Assembly: GCA_000824805.1 (NCBI GenBank)
Contig: CCNA01000028.1
Location: 62,001-126,000 of the forward strand
Origin: Mesorhizobium sp. SOD10
Lineage (GTDB): Bacteria; Pseudomonadota; Alphaproteobacteria; Rhizobiales; Rhizobiaceae
Length of the DNA stretch: 64,000 nucleotides
Direction of reading: 5' to 3'
The position numbers were made by a program, and so were the translations under genes. Shown in pieces: positions 36,131 through 44,463 of this stretch; positions within the stretch are counted from its first letter, which is position 1; every line of letters begins with the position of its first letter. The notes beneath the pieces are model-generated. The model saw only the letters and a program-made list of their open reading frames with translations. It was not told where the DNA came from and did not search any database.

Positions 36131-36499
36131 TCCCAGATCGCAACCAGTGTGGCCGGTGTTGGTGACGGCCTCCGCGTCGATTGATAGGCCGACAGCGATC
36201 CCGACATCCCGAGCCCAAGCGACGAACATTTGTCGGGCGAGATCGGCTGGGCTGCGTCCATCATAGGCGGCACAGCAGAAATCGCTGGCGCGTGAGTGCA
36301 GGCGCCCACGCTGCTCAATCGGCCATTCCTCAAGACATTCGATAGCGTCCATGACGCAGCATATGCTTCGGGAGCCGAGGAACTCGTCAGCGACGAGAAC
36401 GGGACGTGCGAAGGCCTCCGGACGCTCGTCCACTGCTCCGCAGGCGTACGCATACTCTTCGGAAGCAAAGTCAGGGCTGGGGGAGACTTCGGTTCCCAT
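36104..36499 (-). CDS. DUF982 family protein
   Basis: 131 residues, ATG at 36499 behind GGGAG. The middle region (ICCVMDAIECLEEWPIEQRG, then LARQMFVAWARDVGIAV) fits DUF982, a family nearly confined to Hyphomicrobiales and of unknown function. Its end overlaps the 3' end of the kinase gene, transcribed towards it, by 27 nt. Unusually it has an N-terminal extension of about 40 residues and a Ser/Thr-rich tail. Confidence 0.8.
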   Translation of the reverse strand: MGTEVSPSPDFASEEYAYACGAVDERPEAFARPVLVADEFLGSRSICCVMDAIECLEEWPIEQRGRLHSRASDFCCAAYDGRSPADLARQMFVAWARDVGIAVGLSIDAEAVTNTGHTGCDLGSASCSSTE

Positions 36500-36632
36500 G
36501 TGCTTACTCCCGTCGTGATCCGGTGCGGCGCCACAGGCAACAATATCGTGAGGGCTCCAGGGCGCGGCTTGTCTAAAATATTGGAAGGGGCTGTTTCGGC
36601 GTCAAGGATGGCCGAGGGATACTCCGCCGCTT

Positions 36633-36827
36633 CTATTTCCCTGCGGCGGACTGCCGATAGCGCTTGATTTCGAGTGCTCTCAGAAACGCCCTGGCGCCCA
36701 TGTCGCAGCTGTGCCTGGAGGGCCCATTGGAGCTTATGACCGCCTTTGCCTGATCGAGCGTGAGACCGTGCTTGGCTGCGAATTCAGACGGTTCGTAGGC
36801 ATCGGCCCAATTTTCGATCGGCTTCAT
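36633..36827 (-). CDS. DUF3606-like small protein
   Basis: 64 residues, ATG at 36827 with GAGGTGA immediately upstream. EPSEFAAKHGLTLDQAKAVISSNG resembles the DUF3606 helix-turn motif found in many short rhizobial proteins, followed by a basic tail. Function unknown. It is 134 nt upstream of the DUF982 gene on the same strand. Confidence 0.65.
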   Translation of the reverse strand: MKPIENWADAYEPSEFAAKHGLTLDQAKAVISSNGPSRHSCDMGARAFLRALEIKRYRQSAAGK

Positions 36828-37121
36828 TTCACCTCAGTCTGACGTTGTTGTCAGACCAGAAGTTAGCGGGACAGGAAGAGAGCGGAAATCTCATTTGTTG
36901 AAAGGAGCGACAAAGGTAACCCCGATAGCGGAGCAGTTGCCAGGGCGTATGCATCGCAACCGCCGTGCTGCTCGATGGGCAGCGTTGAACGAGAGCGAAG
37001 ACCGGTCTGGCCAGCTCGCAAGCCCGTGTCACTCGGGGCATCGTGGAGTTTCGCCGCGGTCGAAGCCTGGAACATCCTGCGCTGTTCTGGGTTCGGCGCC
37101 TGTCGCGTGGGAGCAAATGTC

Positions 37122-37199
37122 GCCGAGAGCGCCGTAAGGAATTTCAATATCAATTTCGGTCCGCAACATCCGGCGGCGCACGGCGGAGCAAGACAAGTT
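37122..37199 (+). pseudogene. Fragment of nuoD (NADH dehydrogenase subunit D), N-terminus only
   Basis: The codons read AESAVRNFNINFGPQHPAAHG, the highly conserved beginning of NuoD in alphaproteobacteria, then leave homology and meet a stop at 37200-37202. Only about 20 of roughly 396 codons exist. An ATG stands just before it at 37117, out of frame by two bases. The stop overlaps the ATG of the following glycosidase gene. It is a relic of recombination, not a working gene. Confidence 0.8.
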
Positions 37200-37201
37200 T
37201 G

Positions 37202-38368
37202 ATGCCTGATCTTCTTCCACTCAGTTTCGACAGCTTCTTCATGGCGGGGTTCGAGTGTTCTTCGCATCATCGCAAAGATGGCCTACGTCTGGACCTTGTC
37301 CGGGCCACTAGCCACGACATCCACGCGGAGAACGACTACCGTCGATGCTCGGACTTGGGACTGAGAACCATTCGTGATGGACTGCGGTGGCATCTGATCG
37401 AAACGGCGCCTGGCGTCTACAACTGGTCGAATTGGAAGTCCATGCTGGATGCCGCGAGTGCCGCCGGCGTTCAGATCATTTGGGATATCTTTCACTACGG
37501 CTCCCCCGATCACCTCGACCAGGGCAGCGAACAGATGATCCAGAGCTATGCTTCCTTCGCAGCCGAAGCGATCCGACTGCACAGAGCGGTGACCGGGAAA
37601 GCCGCGGTGGTCTGTCCCATCAACGAAATATCGTTCTTCGCATGGGCCGTCGAAGTCGGATATTTTCCTCCCGCCGGACCTAAAAAAAAGGGGTGGTTCA
37701 AGCGGCATCTGGTCAAGGCGGCCGTACAGGGTATCCGCGCAATGCGTGAAGCTGACCCCGAATGCCGTTTCGTGTGGGCTGAACCGCTCATCCACATCGC
37801 GCCGCGCGACCGCACTCGTCAGGAGGTCCGTCGTGCGGAGCAGGCCCGCCAAGGGCAGTTCGAAGCATATGACATGCTGATGGGCCGTATCGAGCCAGAG
37901 CTCGGAGGAGCCGAGGATCTGATCGATGTGATTGGCCTCAACTTCTATCCGCACAATCAATGGTACCTGCATGGGCCGACAATCCCGATGGGCCATCATG
38001 AATACCGGGCTCTATCAGAGATGCTTGTCGAGGTCGCCCGACGCTACACCAAGCCTTTGTATATTGCAGAGACCGGCTCCGAGGGATCCGCCGGCCCCGC
38101 ATGGCTTCACTACGTATGCGATGAAGTTCGGACTGCGATCAGTCAAGGAGCCCCGGTCCAAGGAATTTGCCTCTATCCGATCACGGCTTATCCTGGATGG
38201 GACAATTCCCGCCACGCCGAGGTTGGCCTTTTTTCCGTCATCCATGCGGATGGTTTGCGCCGCGTTCGTCAACCGATGGCCGATGAACTCGCAAGGCAGC
38301 AGAAGCTATTCGCTGACATACTTGACCCGCGCGACCTGGCGGTGCCGGACAAGCGGAGGGACGGCTAA
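37202..38368 (+). CDS. Family-1-like glycoside hydrolase (clan GH-A)
   Basis: 388 residues from the ATG at 37202; the frame is open to 37043 but that part includes unrelated DNA. It has a (beta/alpha)8 glycosidase pattern: GLRTIRDGLRWHLIE near the start, acid/base Glu in CPINEISFF, and nucleophile Glu in IAETGSEG near the C-terminus. There is no signal peptide, so it should act in the cytoplasm. It converges on and overlaps the UDP-galactopyranose mutase gene by 3 nt. Its place beside glycan-building genes suggests a role in exopolysaccharide or glycolipid turnover. Substrate unknown. There is no clear Shine-Dalgarno sequence. Confidence 0.85.
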   Translation: MPDLLPLSFDSFFMAGFECSSHHRKDGLRLDLVRATSHDIHAENDYRRCSDLGLRTIRDGLRWHLIETAPGVYNWSNWKSMLDAASAAGVQIIWDIFHYGSPDHLDQGSEQMIQSYASFAAEAIRLHRAVTGKAAVVCPINEISFFAWAVEVGYFPPAGPKKKGWFKRHLVKAAVQGIRAMREADPECRFVWAEPLIHIAPRDRTRQEVRRAEQARQGQFEAYDMLMGRIEPELGGAEDLIDVIGLNFYPHNQWYLHGPTIPMGHHEYRALSEMLVEVARRYTKPLYIAETGSEGSAGPAWLHYVCDEVRTAISQGAPVQGICLYPITAYPGWDNSRHAEVGLFSVIHADGLRRVRQPMADELARQQKLFADILDPRDLAVPDKRRDG

Positions 38369-39507
38369 GCGGGCGTCGCGATGGCCGTCTGCACATCATC
38401 CGCAATTGGTACCGTCTTCTGAATGCGCGCGAAAGTGGCCAAGGCCTGCCCTATGACCTGATCCATATTGTAGTAGCGATACGTTGCCAGACGGCCGACG
38501 AACCACACGTCGGGGCAATTTGCAGAAAGCGCTTCATATTGTTTGTAGAGTGCTTCGTTTTCCGAACGCGGCACCGGGTAATACGGGTCGCCAATGTCTG
38601 TCGGGTATTCGTAGGTGAGGCTCGTCCGGACATTCTTCTGGCCAGTCAAATGCTTGTACTCGGTGATGCGCGTATAGGCTTCCGTTTGGGGATAATTGAC
38701 CACGGCCACCGGCTGAAACTGCTCGCAGTCGAGGGTGACATGCTCGAAGCGCAATGAACGATAGGGCAAACGGCCAAGCTTCCAGTCAAAGAATTCATCG
38801 ATCGGTCCGGTATAGATCAGCCGCCGGAAGGGAATTCGATCTCGGACCTCGCGATAGTCGGTCTGCAGCATGATCTTGATGTTGGGATTGTCCAACATCC
38901 GTTCGAACATGCGCGTGTAACCGTCCGCTGGCATCTGCTGAAAACTATCGCCGAAATAGCGATCGTCGCGGTTCGTTCTGGTCGGAACGCGGGCCGTCAC
39001 GGACTTGCTCAACTGGCTGGGATCGACTCCCCACTGCTTTCTGGTGTAGCCGCGGAAGAATTTCTCATAGAGTTCTCTGCCCACGGTGCTGACAACCACA
39101 TCCTCGGCAGTATTGATTTCGTCAACGGTTTCACGACGCGATGCGAAGAAATCTTCCAGCTCTGCCGAGCTTAGCTCGAGACCATAAAGACGGTTGATCG
39201 TGTCGAGGTTTATCGGAATCGGCAGAAGCTTGTCGTCCACCGCAGCGAGCACGCGGTGTTCGTAAGGGCGCCAGGTGGTGAACTGCGACAGATAGTCGGC
39301 GATCGACTGGGCGTTGGTGTGGAATATATGCGGTCCGTAACGATGAATGAGGATGCCAGCTTCGTTGTAGCAGTCATAGGCGTTGCCGCCGATGTGGCTG
39401 CGGCGGTCGATGAGGAGAACGCTTTCCCCTCTTTGCGAGGCGATCCGTTCCGCGAGAACACTGCCGGCAAAGCCTGCCCCGACGATCAGCCAGTCGAACA
39501 TGATCAT
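38365..39507 (-). CDS. glf: UDP-galactopyranose mutase
   Basis: 380 residues from the ATG at 39507, overlapping the glycosyltransferase stop as ATGA; ATG 39501 is an alternative. The N-terminal FAD-binding motif is VGAGFAGSVLAER, followed by the family's RSHIGGNAYD, GPHIFHT and KQWG blocks and the C-terminal FVGRLATYRYYNMDQVIG. It converts UDP-galactopyranose to UDP-galactofuranose, the donor for galactofuranose in surface polysaccharides. The preceding glycosyltransferase on the same mRNA is a likely partner. Confidence 0.96.
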   Translation of the reverse strand: MIMFDWLIVGAGFAGSVLAERIASQRGESVLLIDRRSHIGGNAYDCYNEAGILIHRYGPHIFHTNAQSIADYLSQFTTWRPYEHRVLAAVDDKLLPIPINLDTINRLYGLELSSAELEDFFASRRETVDEINTAEDVVVSTVGRELYEKFFRGYTRKQWGVDPSQLSKSVTARVPTRTNRDDRYFGDSFQQMPADGYTRMFERMLDNPNIKIMLQTDYREVRDRIPFRRLIYTGPIDEFFDWKLGRLPYRSLRFEHVTLDCEQFQPVAVVNYPQTEAYTRITEYKHLTGQKNVRTSLTYEYPTDIGDPYYPVPRSENEALYKQYEALSANCPDVWFVGRLATYRYYNMDQVIGQALATFARIQKTVPIADDVQTAIATPA

Positions 39508-40676
39508 GCGCTCCTGCGGAAGGGCACGACCTTCTTGCCTGCACTGGCTTTCTTGATGTGGGCGGCCATGGCTTCCCATGTTCGCTGCCAGGACATGTTG
39601 GCCAGATAGGCATCGACCGCTGCCAGCCGCATGTTACGCGGTTGCGCCAGCACCGAGCGCAGCTTCGGTTCGATATCTTCGGCATCCGCGATATCGACGA
39701 GGCCCGCAGCGCCGTAGCTTCGCACCACATCGACGATTGCCGTCGAGACCACGGGCAGGCCCGCGGCGAGGAACTCGGGAGTTTTTGTCGGGCTGATGAA
39801 GCGTGTCGCTTGGTTGAGCGCGAACGGCATCCAACCGGCGTCCCAATGCCGAAGGTAGTCCGGCAGATCCTTGTAGGCTTTGCTGCCGAGCCAATGCAGG
39901 TTGTCCGCTCTGGGCAGGCTATCAGGATCGATCTTGACGACCGGACCAAGCATCACGAAGTGCACGTCCGGCATCGTCCTGGAAGCCTGCGCAACGAGAT
40001 CGATATCGAGGCGCTCGTCGATGACGCCGAAGAAGCCTACCCGAGGGTGCGGGATGCCCTGTTGATCCTCCGGCTCCTCGCCGGGCGCCCTCGCCTTGTG
40101 AAAGTGGCTGACGTCGATGCTGCTGGGGAAGGGATAGATTGCCCGATGCTGGCAGCGCTTCGCTTCGAACAGGCTTAGGCCGCCGGTGAAGACTAGATCG
40201 GCGCGCTCGAAGAGCGCCCGTTCCATCAGAGCAAGTTGGGCCGGCGCATTCTTGAATGCCGAAAGCTCGTCCATGCAGTCATAGACGCATACGTCGAAGT
40301 CGACATGCGCGCTGAACCGCAAGGCCATCGGGGTATAATACCAGGCGGTCAACTGAGCGTGCGGCGTCGACGCGATGATCCGGTCAAGATATCTGCGCTG
40401 GATCGCGTCGGCCCTGGCGGGGCTGGTGCCGATCGGCAGCAAGGGGGTCGCGACCCGAACGCCCGGCGCCGCATCGCAAAACCGAATGGACGAGTGCGAG
40501 CATTCTTCGAAGATCGGTTCCTCGAAGTAGACGATCTGATGCTCTTGCGAGGCAAGCGTGAGAATGTGCTGCGGGCGTTGATAAACGAAATTCCATCGGA
40601 GATGGGAAAAGCATATCAGTAAAGGTTGTTCTTTTCTGACCTTGAGGGTGACAGGTATTCTTATTGCCGCGTTCAT
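39504..40676 (-). CDS. Glycosyltransferase family 1/4-like
   Basis: 390 residues, ATG at 40676. The early motif CFSHLRWNFVYQRPQH is typical of a group of glycosyltransferases in bacterial surface-sugar clusters. The C-terminal half has the GT-B donor-binding region (FISPTKTPEFLAAGLPVVST, containing the E that contacts the nucleotide sugar). It sits upstream of and overlaps glf, so it may transfer galactofuranose or another sugar onto a surface glycan. No membrane helix is visible. Confidence 0.88.
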   Translation of the reverse strand: MNAAIRIPVTLKVRKEQPLLICFSHLRWNFVYQRPQHILTLASQEHQIVYFEEPIFEECSHSSIRFCDAAPGVRVATPLLPIGTSPARADAIQRRYLDRIIASTPHAQLTAWYYTPMALRFSAHVDFDVCVYDCMDELSAFKNAPAQLALMERALFERADLVFTGGLSLFEAKRCQHRAIYPFPSSIDVSHFHKARAPGEEPEDQQGIPHPRVGFFGVIDERLDIDLVAQASRTMPDVHFVMLGPVVKIDPDSLPRADNLHWLGSKAYKDLPDYLRHWDAGWMPFALNQATRFISPTKTPEFLAAGLPVVSTAIVDVVRSYGAAGLVDIADAEDIEPKLRSVLAQPRNMRLAAVDAYLANMSWQRTWEAMAAHIKKASAGKKVVPFRRSA

Positions 40677-40983
40677 ATAAGCTTTTCCCTGGAGACATTG
40701 CCGCTTAGACTGCGATTAACATTTGTTAAGCGCGAGATGCAGGAACCTATTCCTGCCACATGTCTAACTGTCCGCTGATTAACTTGTTCCAGCCCGCGAG
40801 CGATATGCAGGCTGGCGTGCTGGGCCAGAGCGTCCGGCATGTCTGCCAGCAGCTTTCTGGGGACGGCCGCTCGGATGCCGCATTTCCGTTGAATGAGCAG
40901 CTAAAATATTCGTTGGCTGAATTGATTCGTCGGACCGAAGCGCGAGCGGCGTTTTAACGACCGGCAATCGCTAGGGCAGAAAG
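40677..40983. other. Divergent promoter region between the glycosyltransferase and beta-propeller genes
   Basis: No convincing gene in 307 bp; a 65-codon frame at 40760 lacks support. An A+T-rich stretch (about 40690-40735, including ATTAACATTTGTTAAG) is the most likely place for the glycosyltransferase promoter. Confidence 0.45.
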
Positions 40984-41901
40984 ATGAAGATCGCTTTTGA
41001 GACGAACGTGTTCCCATTGTTTCACCCTCAGACGGTGGACGATCTGAAGGATCCATGCCCGGTCTACGACGGCCGGCTCTGGCATGTGTTCGGGTCGAGC
41101 GGCACGGTGACCAGCGAGACCTGGAAGATTCTTCACGCAACCGCGCCCGAATTGCATGGACCGTGGACGGAGCACGCGCCGATCGAGCTTCCGGTCACGG
41201 GCTCGGGCGTCGCGGCGCCCGGTGTCGTGCACGAAGACGGCGTCTTCCATATGTTCATCCAGACCGAGTTCATGAAATCAAGCGGCCGTTGCGAACATGC
41301 AGTGTCCAACGACGGGTTCAACTGGGTGGTGCTCAACCCGGCAATCCTGTCCTTGCCGGGAACGGATGAAGACGGCATCTATGATCCGCATCCGGCTCTC
41401 GTCGGCGGCAAACGCTACATGGTTTATTCCGGCATGCCGAAATTCACCCGCGTCCCGCAGCCGGATATCTATCTGGCGCGAAGCCAATCCGATTCATGGT
41501 TCGGGCCTTGGAAGCGCCTGGGCAAAATCCTGGATCACAACGACATTCCCCACCACAACACGCGGGAAGACCCTGACTACGAATGGGGAATTGAAGGCGC
41601 CCAATTGGTGGAGCTTCCGGATGGTCGCGTGCTCCTCAACGCCACCTGCTTCCTTCCGCACGGACCGAGGGGTAGCCGGCAGCGGGTGTTTTTCGCCATC
41701 GCGGACGCCGTTACCGGACCTTACGTCTCGATAGGCCCAGTGCTTGATCCGGGCGGACCTGGAGAAAACGGCCACTCGACGGTGATGATAAACGGCGAAC
41801 GGCTGACCCTTTTCTACCAGAGTCGCGTTGCGGCGACGAACCATCGCTGGCGCTATGGCCTGGCGAGCTTCGACGTGTCCCTGCTTTCGAAAGTGGCCTG
41901 A
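40984..41901 (+). CDS. Beta-propeller glycoside hydrolase-like protein (GH43/GH32-like fold)
   Basis: 305 residues, ATG at 40984 preceded by GGCAGAAAG. It consists of repeated short beta-strand blocks typical of five-bladed propellers: DDLKDPCPVYDGRLWHVFGS near the start, GVVHEDGVFHMFIQTEF, DGIYDPHPALVGGKRYMVYSG and EGAQLVELPDGRVLL, each with acidic residues at the expected sites. There is no signal peptide. Likely a glycosidase or phosphorylase-like enzyme acting on furanosides. It is divergent from the glf/glycosyltransferase operon. A specific family number cannot be given by eye. Confidence 0.75.
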   Translation: MKIAFETNVFPLFHPQTVDDLKDPCPVYDGRLWHVFGSSGTVTSETWKILHATAPELHGPWTEHAPIELPVTGSGVAAPGVVHEDGVFHMFIQTEFMKSSGRCEHAVSNDGFNWVVLNPAILSLPGTDEDGIYDPHPALVGGKRYMVYSGMPKFTRVPQPDIYLARSQSDSWFGPWKRLGKILDHNDIPHHNTREDPDYEWGIEGAQLVELPDGRVLLNATCFLPHGPRGSRQRVFFAIADAVTGPYVSIGPVLDPGGPGENGHSTVMINGERLTLFYQSRVAATNHRWRYGLASFDVSLLSKVA

Positions 41902-42500
41902 CCGGATCCTCACAAGCTCGCGGACCTATTCGACAAGTTTCGTCCCGCTTGGGGCTCGGCCGGTGCTCAAAACAAGATCGCGGTCGGGAACAAAGTCTGT
42001 CGGGGACAGGGTTCGGTTGCGTTCCAGCGGAGAGCGGCCAGCCATGTGCCTGGAGTTAACAAGCGGAGAATCGCCCCCGCACGCCCAGACGGCGAACCCG
42101 GCCGCCTCAGCGACCTGGCGCGACACCACCACTCGACCCTATTGTTCAACTCTGTAGGTCTTCATGCTCTGCGTCGCTCCGGACCGCTATCCGAACTTGG
42201 TGCCGGACCGCTTGTTCCGCCGGGCTTTTCGCGGCCCGCGATGTCGGGTCGGGGACTGGCTTCGTTAGCCCGGCGTTCTGCAGCAAGCAGGGCGGAACAG
42301 AACGGTGCTGCCGATATAGATCAGGGATGCGGCGCCATCGCCATTCCGGAGCTTGGAACACTAGGACGCGCCCCAGGTTCGATAGAAGAAGTTGAAGTAT
42401 TGGGAAGTTACGGCTCGCGAAGCAAAGACCGGGTCGCAACGCATCTGGGAGAACGCTGTGTGATCAAGACGGGAGCCAATGCAGTAGGCCAACCAAAGCC
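41902..42500. other. 599-bp region without a supported gene
   Basis: Several overlapping open frames exist on both strands, but none has a ribosome-binding site, domain or natural composition. The compositional texture (many GC-rich inverted segments) resembles intergenic repeat or decayed DNA. The promoter of the following SDR/DUF2269 operon should lie near its right end. Confidence 0.5.
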
Positions 42501-43787
42501 ATGATCGTTCTAGTCACTGGCGCTTCGGGTCTGATTGGCGCGACATTGTGCGCGCGCCTGGTGGTCGAGGGGCACGGCGTCGTCCGAGTGGTCCGTGGCC
42601 GCGCCCCGAACGGCCTTTCCAAGGAGCGAACCGTCGTCATCGACATGGCGAAAGCGCTGGAGCCGGAAGACTGGCTCCCACACCTGGTGGGGGTCGACGC
42701 TGTCGTGAACTGCGCGGGCGTGCTGCAGGACAGCGCTCGGGAGAATACGGGCAAAGTTCATGCTGTCGGCGCCTCGGCTCTCTTTGCTGCTTGCGAACGC
42801 GCCGGCGTGGGACGGGTCATTCATTTCTCCGCGATCGGTGTCGACCGGGAGCAGCCTTCAGCATTCTCGGCCAGCAAGCTGGCGGGGGACCGAGCGTTGA
42901 TGGAGCGCAATCTCGACTGGGTGATCCTGCGGCCCTCGGTGGTGCTCGGGCGGTCAGCCTTCGGCGCAAGCGCACTTTTTCGCGGCTTGGCCGCCCTGCC
43001 TTTGGTTCCGACAATGCCCGGCACAGGTCGCCTGCAGGTCGTCCAGCTCGACGACGTCGTCTCAACTGTTTTGACCCTGCTCAGCAAGGATAGCCCGTCG
43101 CGCCTGACGCTCGAACTCGCAGGGCCGGAAGCATTGACGATGAGCGAAGTCGTCGCCCGCTACCGCGAATGGTTGGGGTGGGGGAGGGCGAAGGAGTTTG
43201 TCCTGCCCGGTTGGATTGCCGCAATGCTTTACCGGTTTGGGGACCTTGCGGGCCTCCTCGGCTGGCGGCCTCCGATGCGCACCAACGCCGCCAAGGAAAT
43301 TGCGCGCGGCGCGACCGGCGCCTTCGAGCCGTGGAAGCTTGCAACGGGAATCGAACCCTCGAGCCTAGCGTCTGCCCTGGCCGCCAGCCCTCCCACCGTA
43401 CAAGAGCGCTGGTTCGCCGGGCTTTACTTCGTGAAGCCGGCGATCTTCGTGGTTTTGCCCTTCTTCTGGATCGCAACCGGTATCGTTTCGCTCACCACCG
43501 GGTGGCGCAGCGGCGTGGAGCTTCTCCTCGGCACCGCCTTCGAGCCGTTGGCCGGTCCAGCTGTTGTCGCAGGCGCGTTGGCCGATATGGTTGTCGGCAC
43601 CATGATCGCGTGGCGGCCGACGAGCCGGGCAGGGTTGTGGGGGGCTATCGCAGTCTCGTGCTTCTATGCGATTGCGGGAAGTATTCTGCGCCCGGACCTG
43701 TGGAACGAGCCCCTTGGCCCATTGATGAAAATTCTGCCCATACTCGTCTTGCACTTCTGCGCGCTGGCGATCCTGGAGGAACGCTGA
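42501..43787 (+). CDS. SDR-type NAD(P)-binding protein fused to a C-terminal DoxX-like membrane domain
   Basis: 428 residues. The N-terminal 290 residues are an NmrA/atypical-SDR domain: VTGASGLIGATL (5-16), NCAGVL, FSAIGVDRE, and the ILRPSVVLG block. The C-terminal 130 residues hold four hydrophobic helices (FFWIATGIVSLTTGW, AGALADMVVGTMIA and two more), like DoxX/DUF4166 membrane domains. Such fusions are known; the role may be quinone- or sugar-related. The stop overlaps the next ATG (ATGA), so the DUF2269 protein is probably a partner. Confidence 0.88.
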   Translation: MIVLVTGASGLIGATLCARLVVEGHGVVRVVRGRAPNGLSKERTVVIDMAKALEPEDWLPHLVGVDAVVNCAGVLQDSARENTGKVHAVGASALFAACERAGVGRVIHFSAIGVDREQPSAFSASKLAGDRALMERNLDWVILRPSVVLGRSAFGASALFRGLAALPLVPTMPGTGRLQVVQLDDVVSTVLTLLSKDSPSRLTLELAGPEALTMSEVVARYREWLGWGRAKEFVLPGWIAAMLYRFGDLAGLLGWRPPMRTNAAKEIARGATGAFEPWKLATGIEPSSLASALAASPPTVQERWFAGLYFVKPAIFVVLPFFWIATGIVSLTTGWRSGVELLLGTAFEPLAGPAVVAGALADMVVGTMIAWRPTSRAGLWGAIAVSCFYAIAGSILRPDLWNEPLGPLMKILPILVLHFCALAILEER

Positions 43788-44263
43788 TGCTTTATTTTGT
43801 GCTGAAGTACTTGCACGTCATCGGCGCTGCTGTGCTGCTCGGCACCGGTGCCGGCATTGCATTCTTCATGCTCCTCGCCCACCGGACCGGCAGCGCCGCC
43901 ACGATTGCCGCCGTGGCCCGCATCGTCGTGATTGCCGATTTCCTGTTCACCGCCACCGCTGTAATCGCCCAACCGATAACCGGGGCCGCATTGGCCTGGC
44001 AGTCAGGCTATTCGCTCCGGGAGGGCTGGATCGTACTGTCGATCCTGCTCTACGTCGTCACGGGGCTGTTCTGGTTGCCCGTGGTGTGGATGCAGATGCG
44101 CATGCGGGATCTCGCGGTGGAAGCTGCATCCGCCGGCACTCCGCCGCCAGAGCGCTACAATCAGCTCTTCCGTGTTTGGTTCGCTTTCGGGTTTCCGGCA
44201 TTTGCATGCGTGGCCGCAATCTATTGGCTGATGATCACACGACCCGAAATTGAGTTGTTCTAG
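43787..44263 (+). CDS. DUF2269 integral membrane protein
   Basis: 158 residues from the ATG at 43787, overlapping the stop of the preceding SDR-fusion gene. It has four to five membrane helices, with LKYLHVIGAAVLLGTGAGIAFFM at the start and His residues that could bind haem. The pattern fits DUF2269, a membrane family of unknown function often encoded next to NmrA-like proteins. The pair is probably one functional unit. Confidence 0.85.
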   Translation: MLYFVLKYLHVIGAAVLLGTGAGIAFFMLLAHRTGSAATIAAVARIVVIADFLFTATAVIAQPITGAALAWQSGYSLREGWIVLSILLYVVTGLFWLPVVWMQMRMRDLAVEAASAGTPPPERYNQLFRVWFAFGFPAFACVAAIYWLMITRPEIELF

Positions 44264-44406
44264 CGAGTCCGCGAACTCTGCGATATCGACACGCAACGAC
44301 CGTCTGACTGAAGTTCAGCGTCGCGCACCCCGCGTGCTCGAAACAGCGAAGATGGCGGAGGGGTGCGGGAGGCGCTTCCGCGTCTCCTTCTTGGCGGCGG
44401 CTCGTG

Positions 44407-44432
44407 CTACCCGTCAGGACGCTGACGGGTAG
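44407..44432. terminator. Stem-loop between convergent genes (possible bidirectional terminator)
   Basis: CTACCCGTCA (44407-44416) and TGACGGGTAG (44423-44432) form a perfect 10-bp stem with a GGACGC loop. It lies between the end of the DUF2269 gene (+) and the end of the manganese catalase gene (-). There is no long T-run on either side, so termination would be weak or protein-assisted. Confidence 0.5.
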
Positions 44433-44463
44433 ACGAAACCGAGCCTCGTCAAGTCGGCAGGGC

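Noticed and set aside
37043..37201. Long N-terminal extension of the GH1-like protein
   Set aside because: It contains no homology and overlaps the nuoD relic in another frame; the protein starts naturally at 37202.
41902..42500. A 152-codon plus-strand frame (42046-42504) and minus-strand frames
   Set aside because: Mutual shadows, no ribosome-binding site, no domain and atypical composition.
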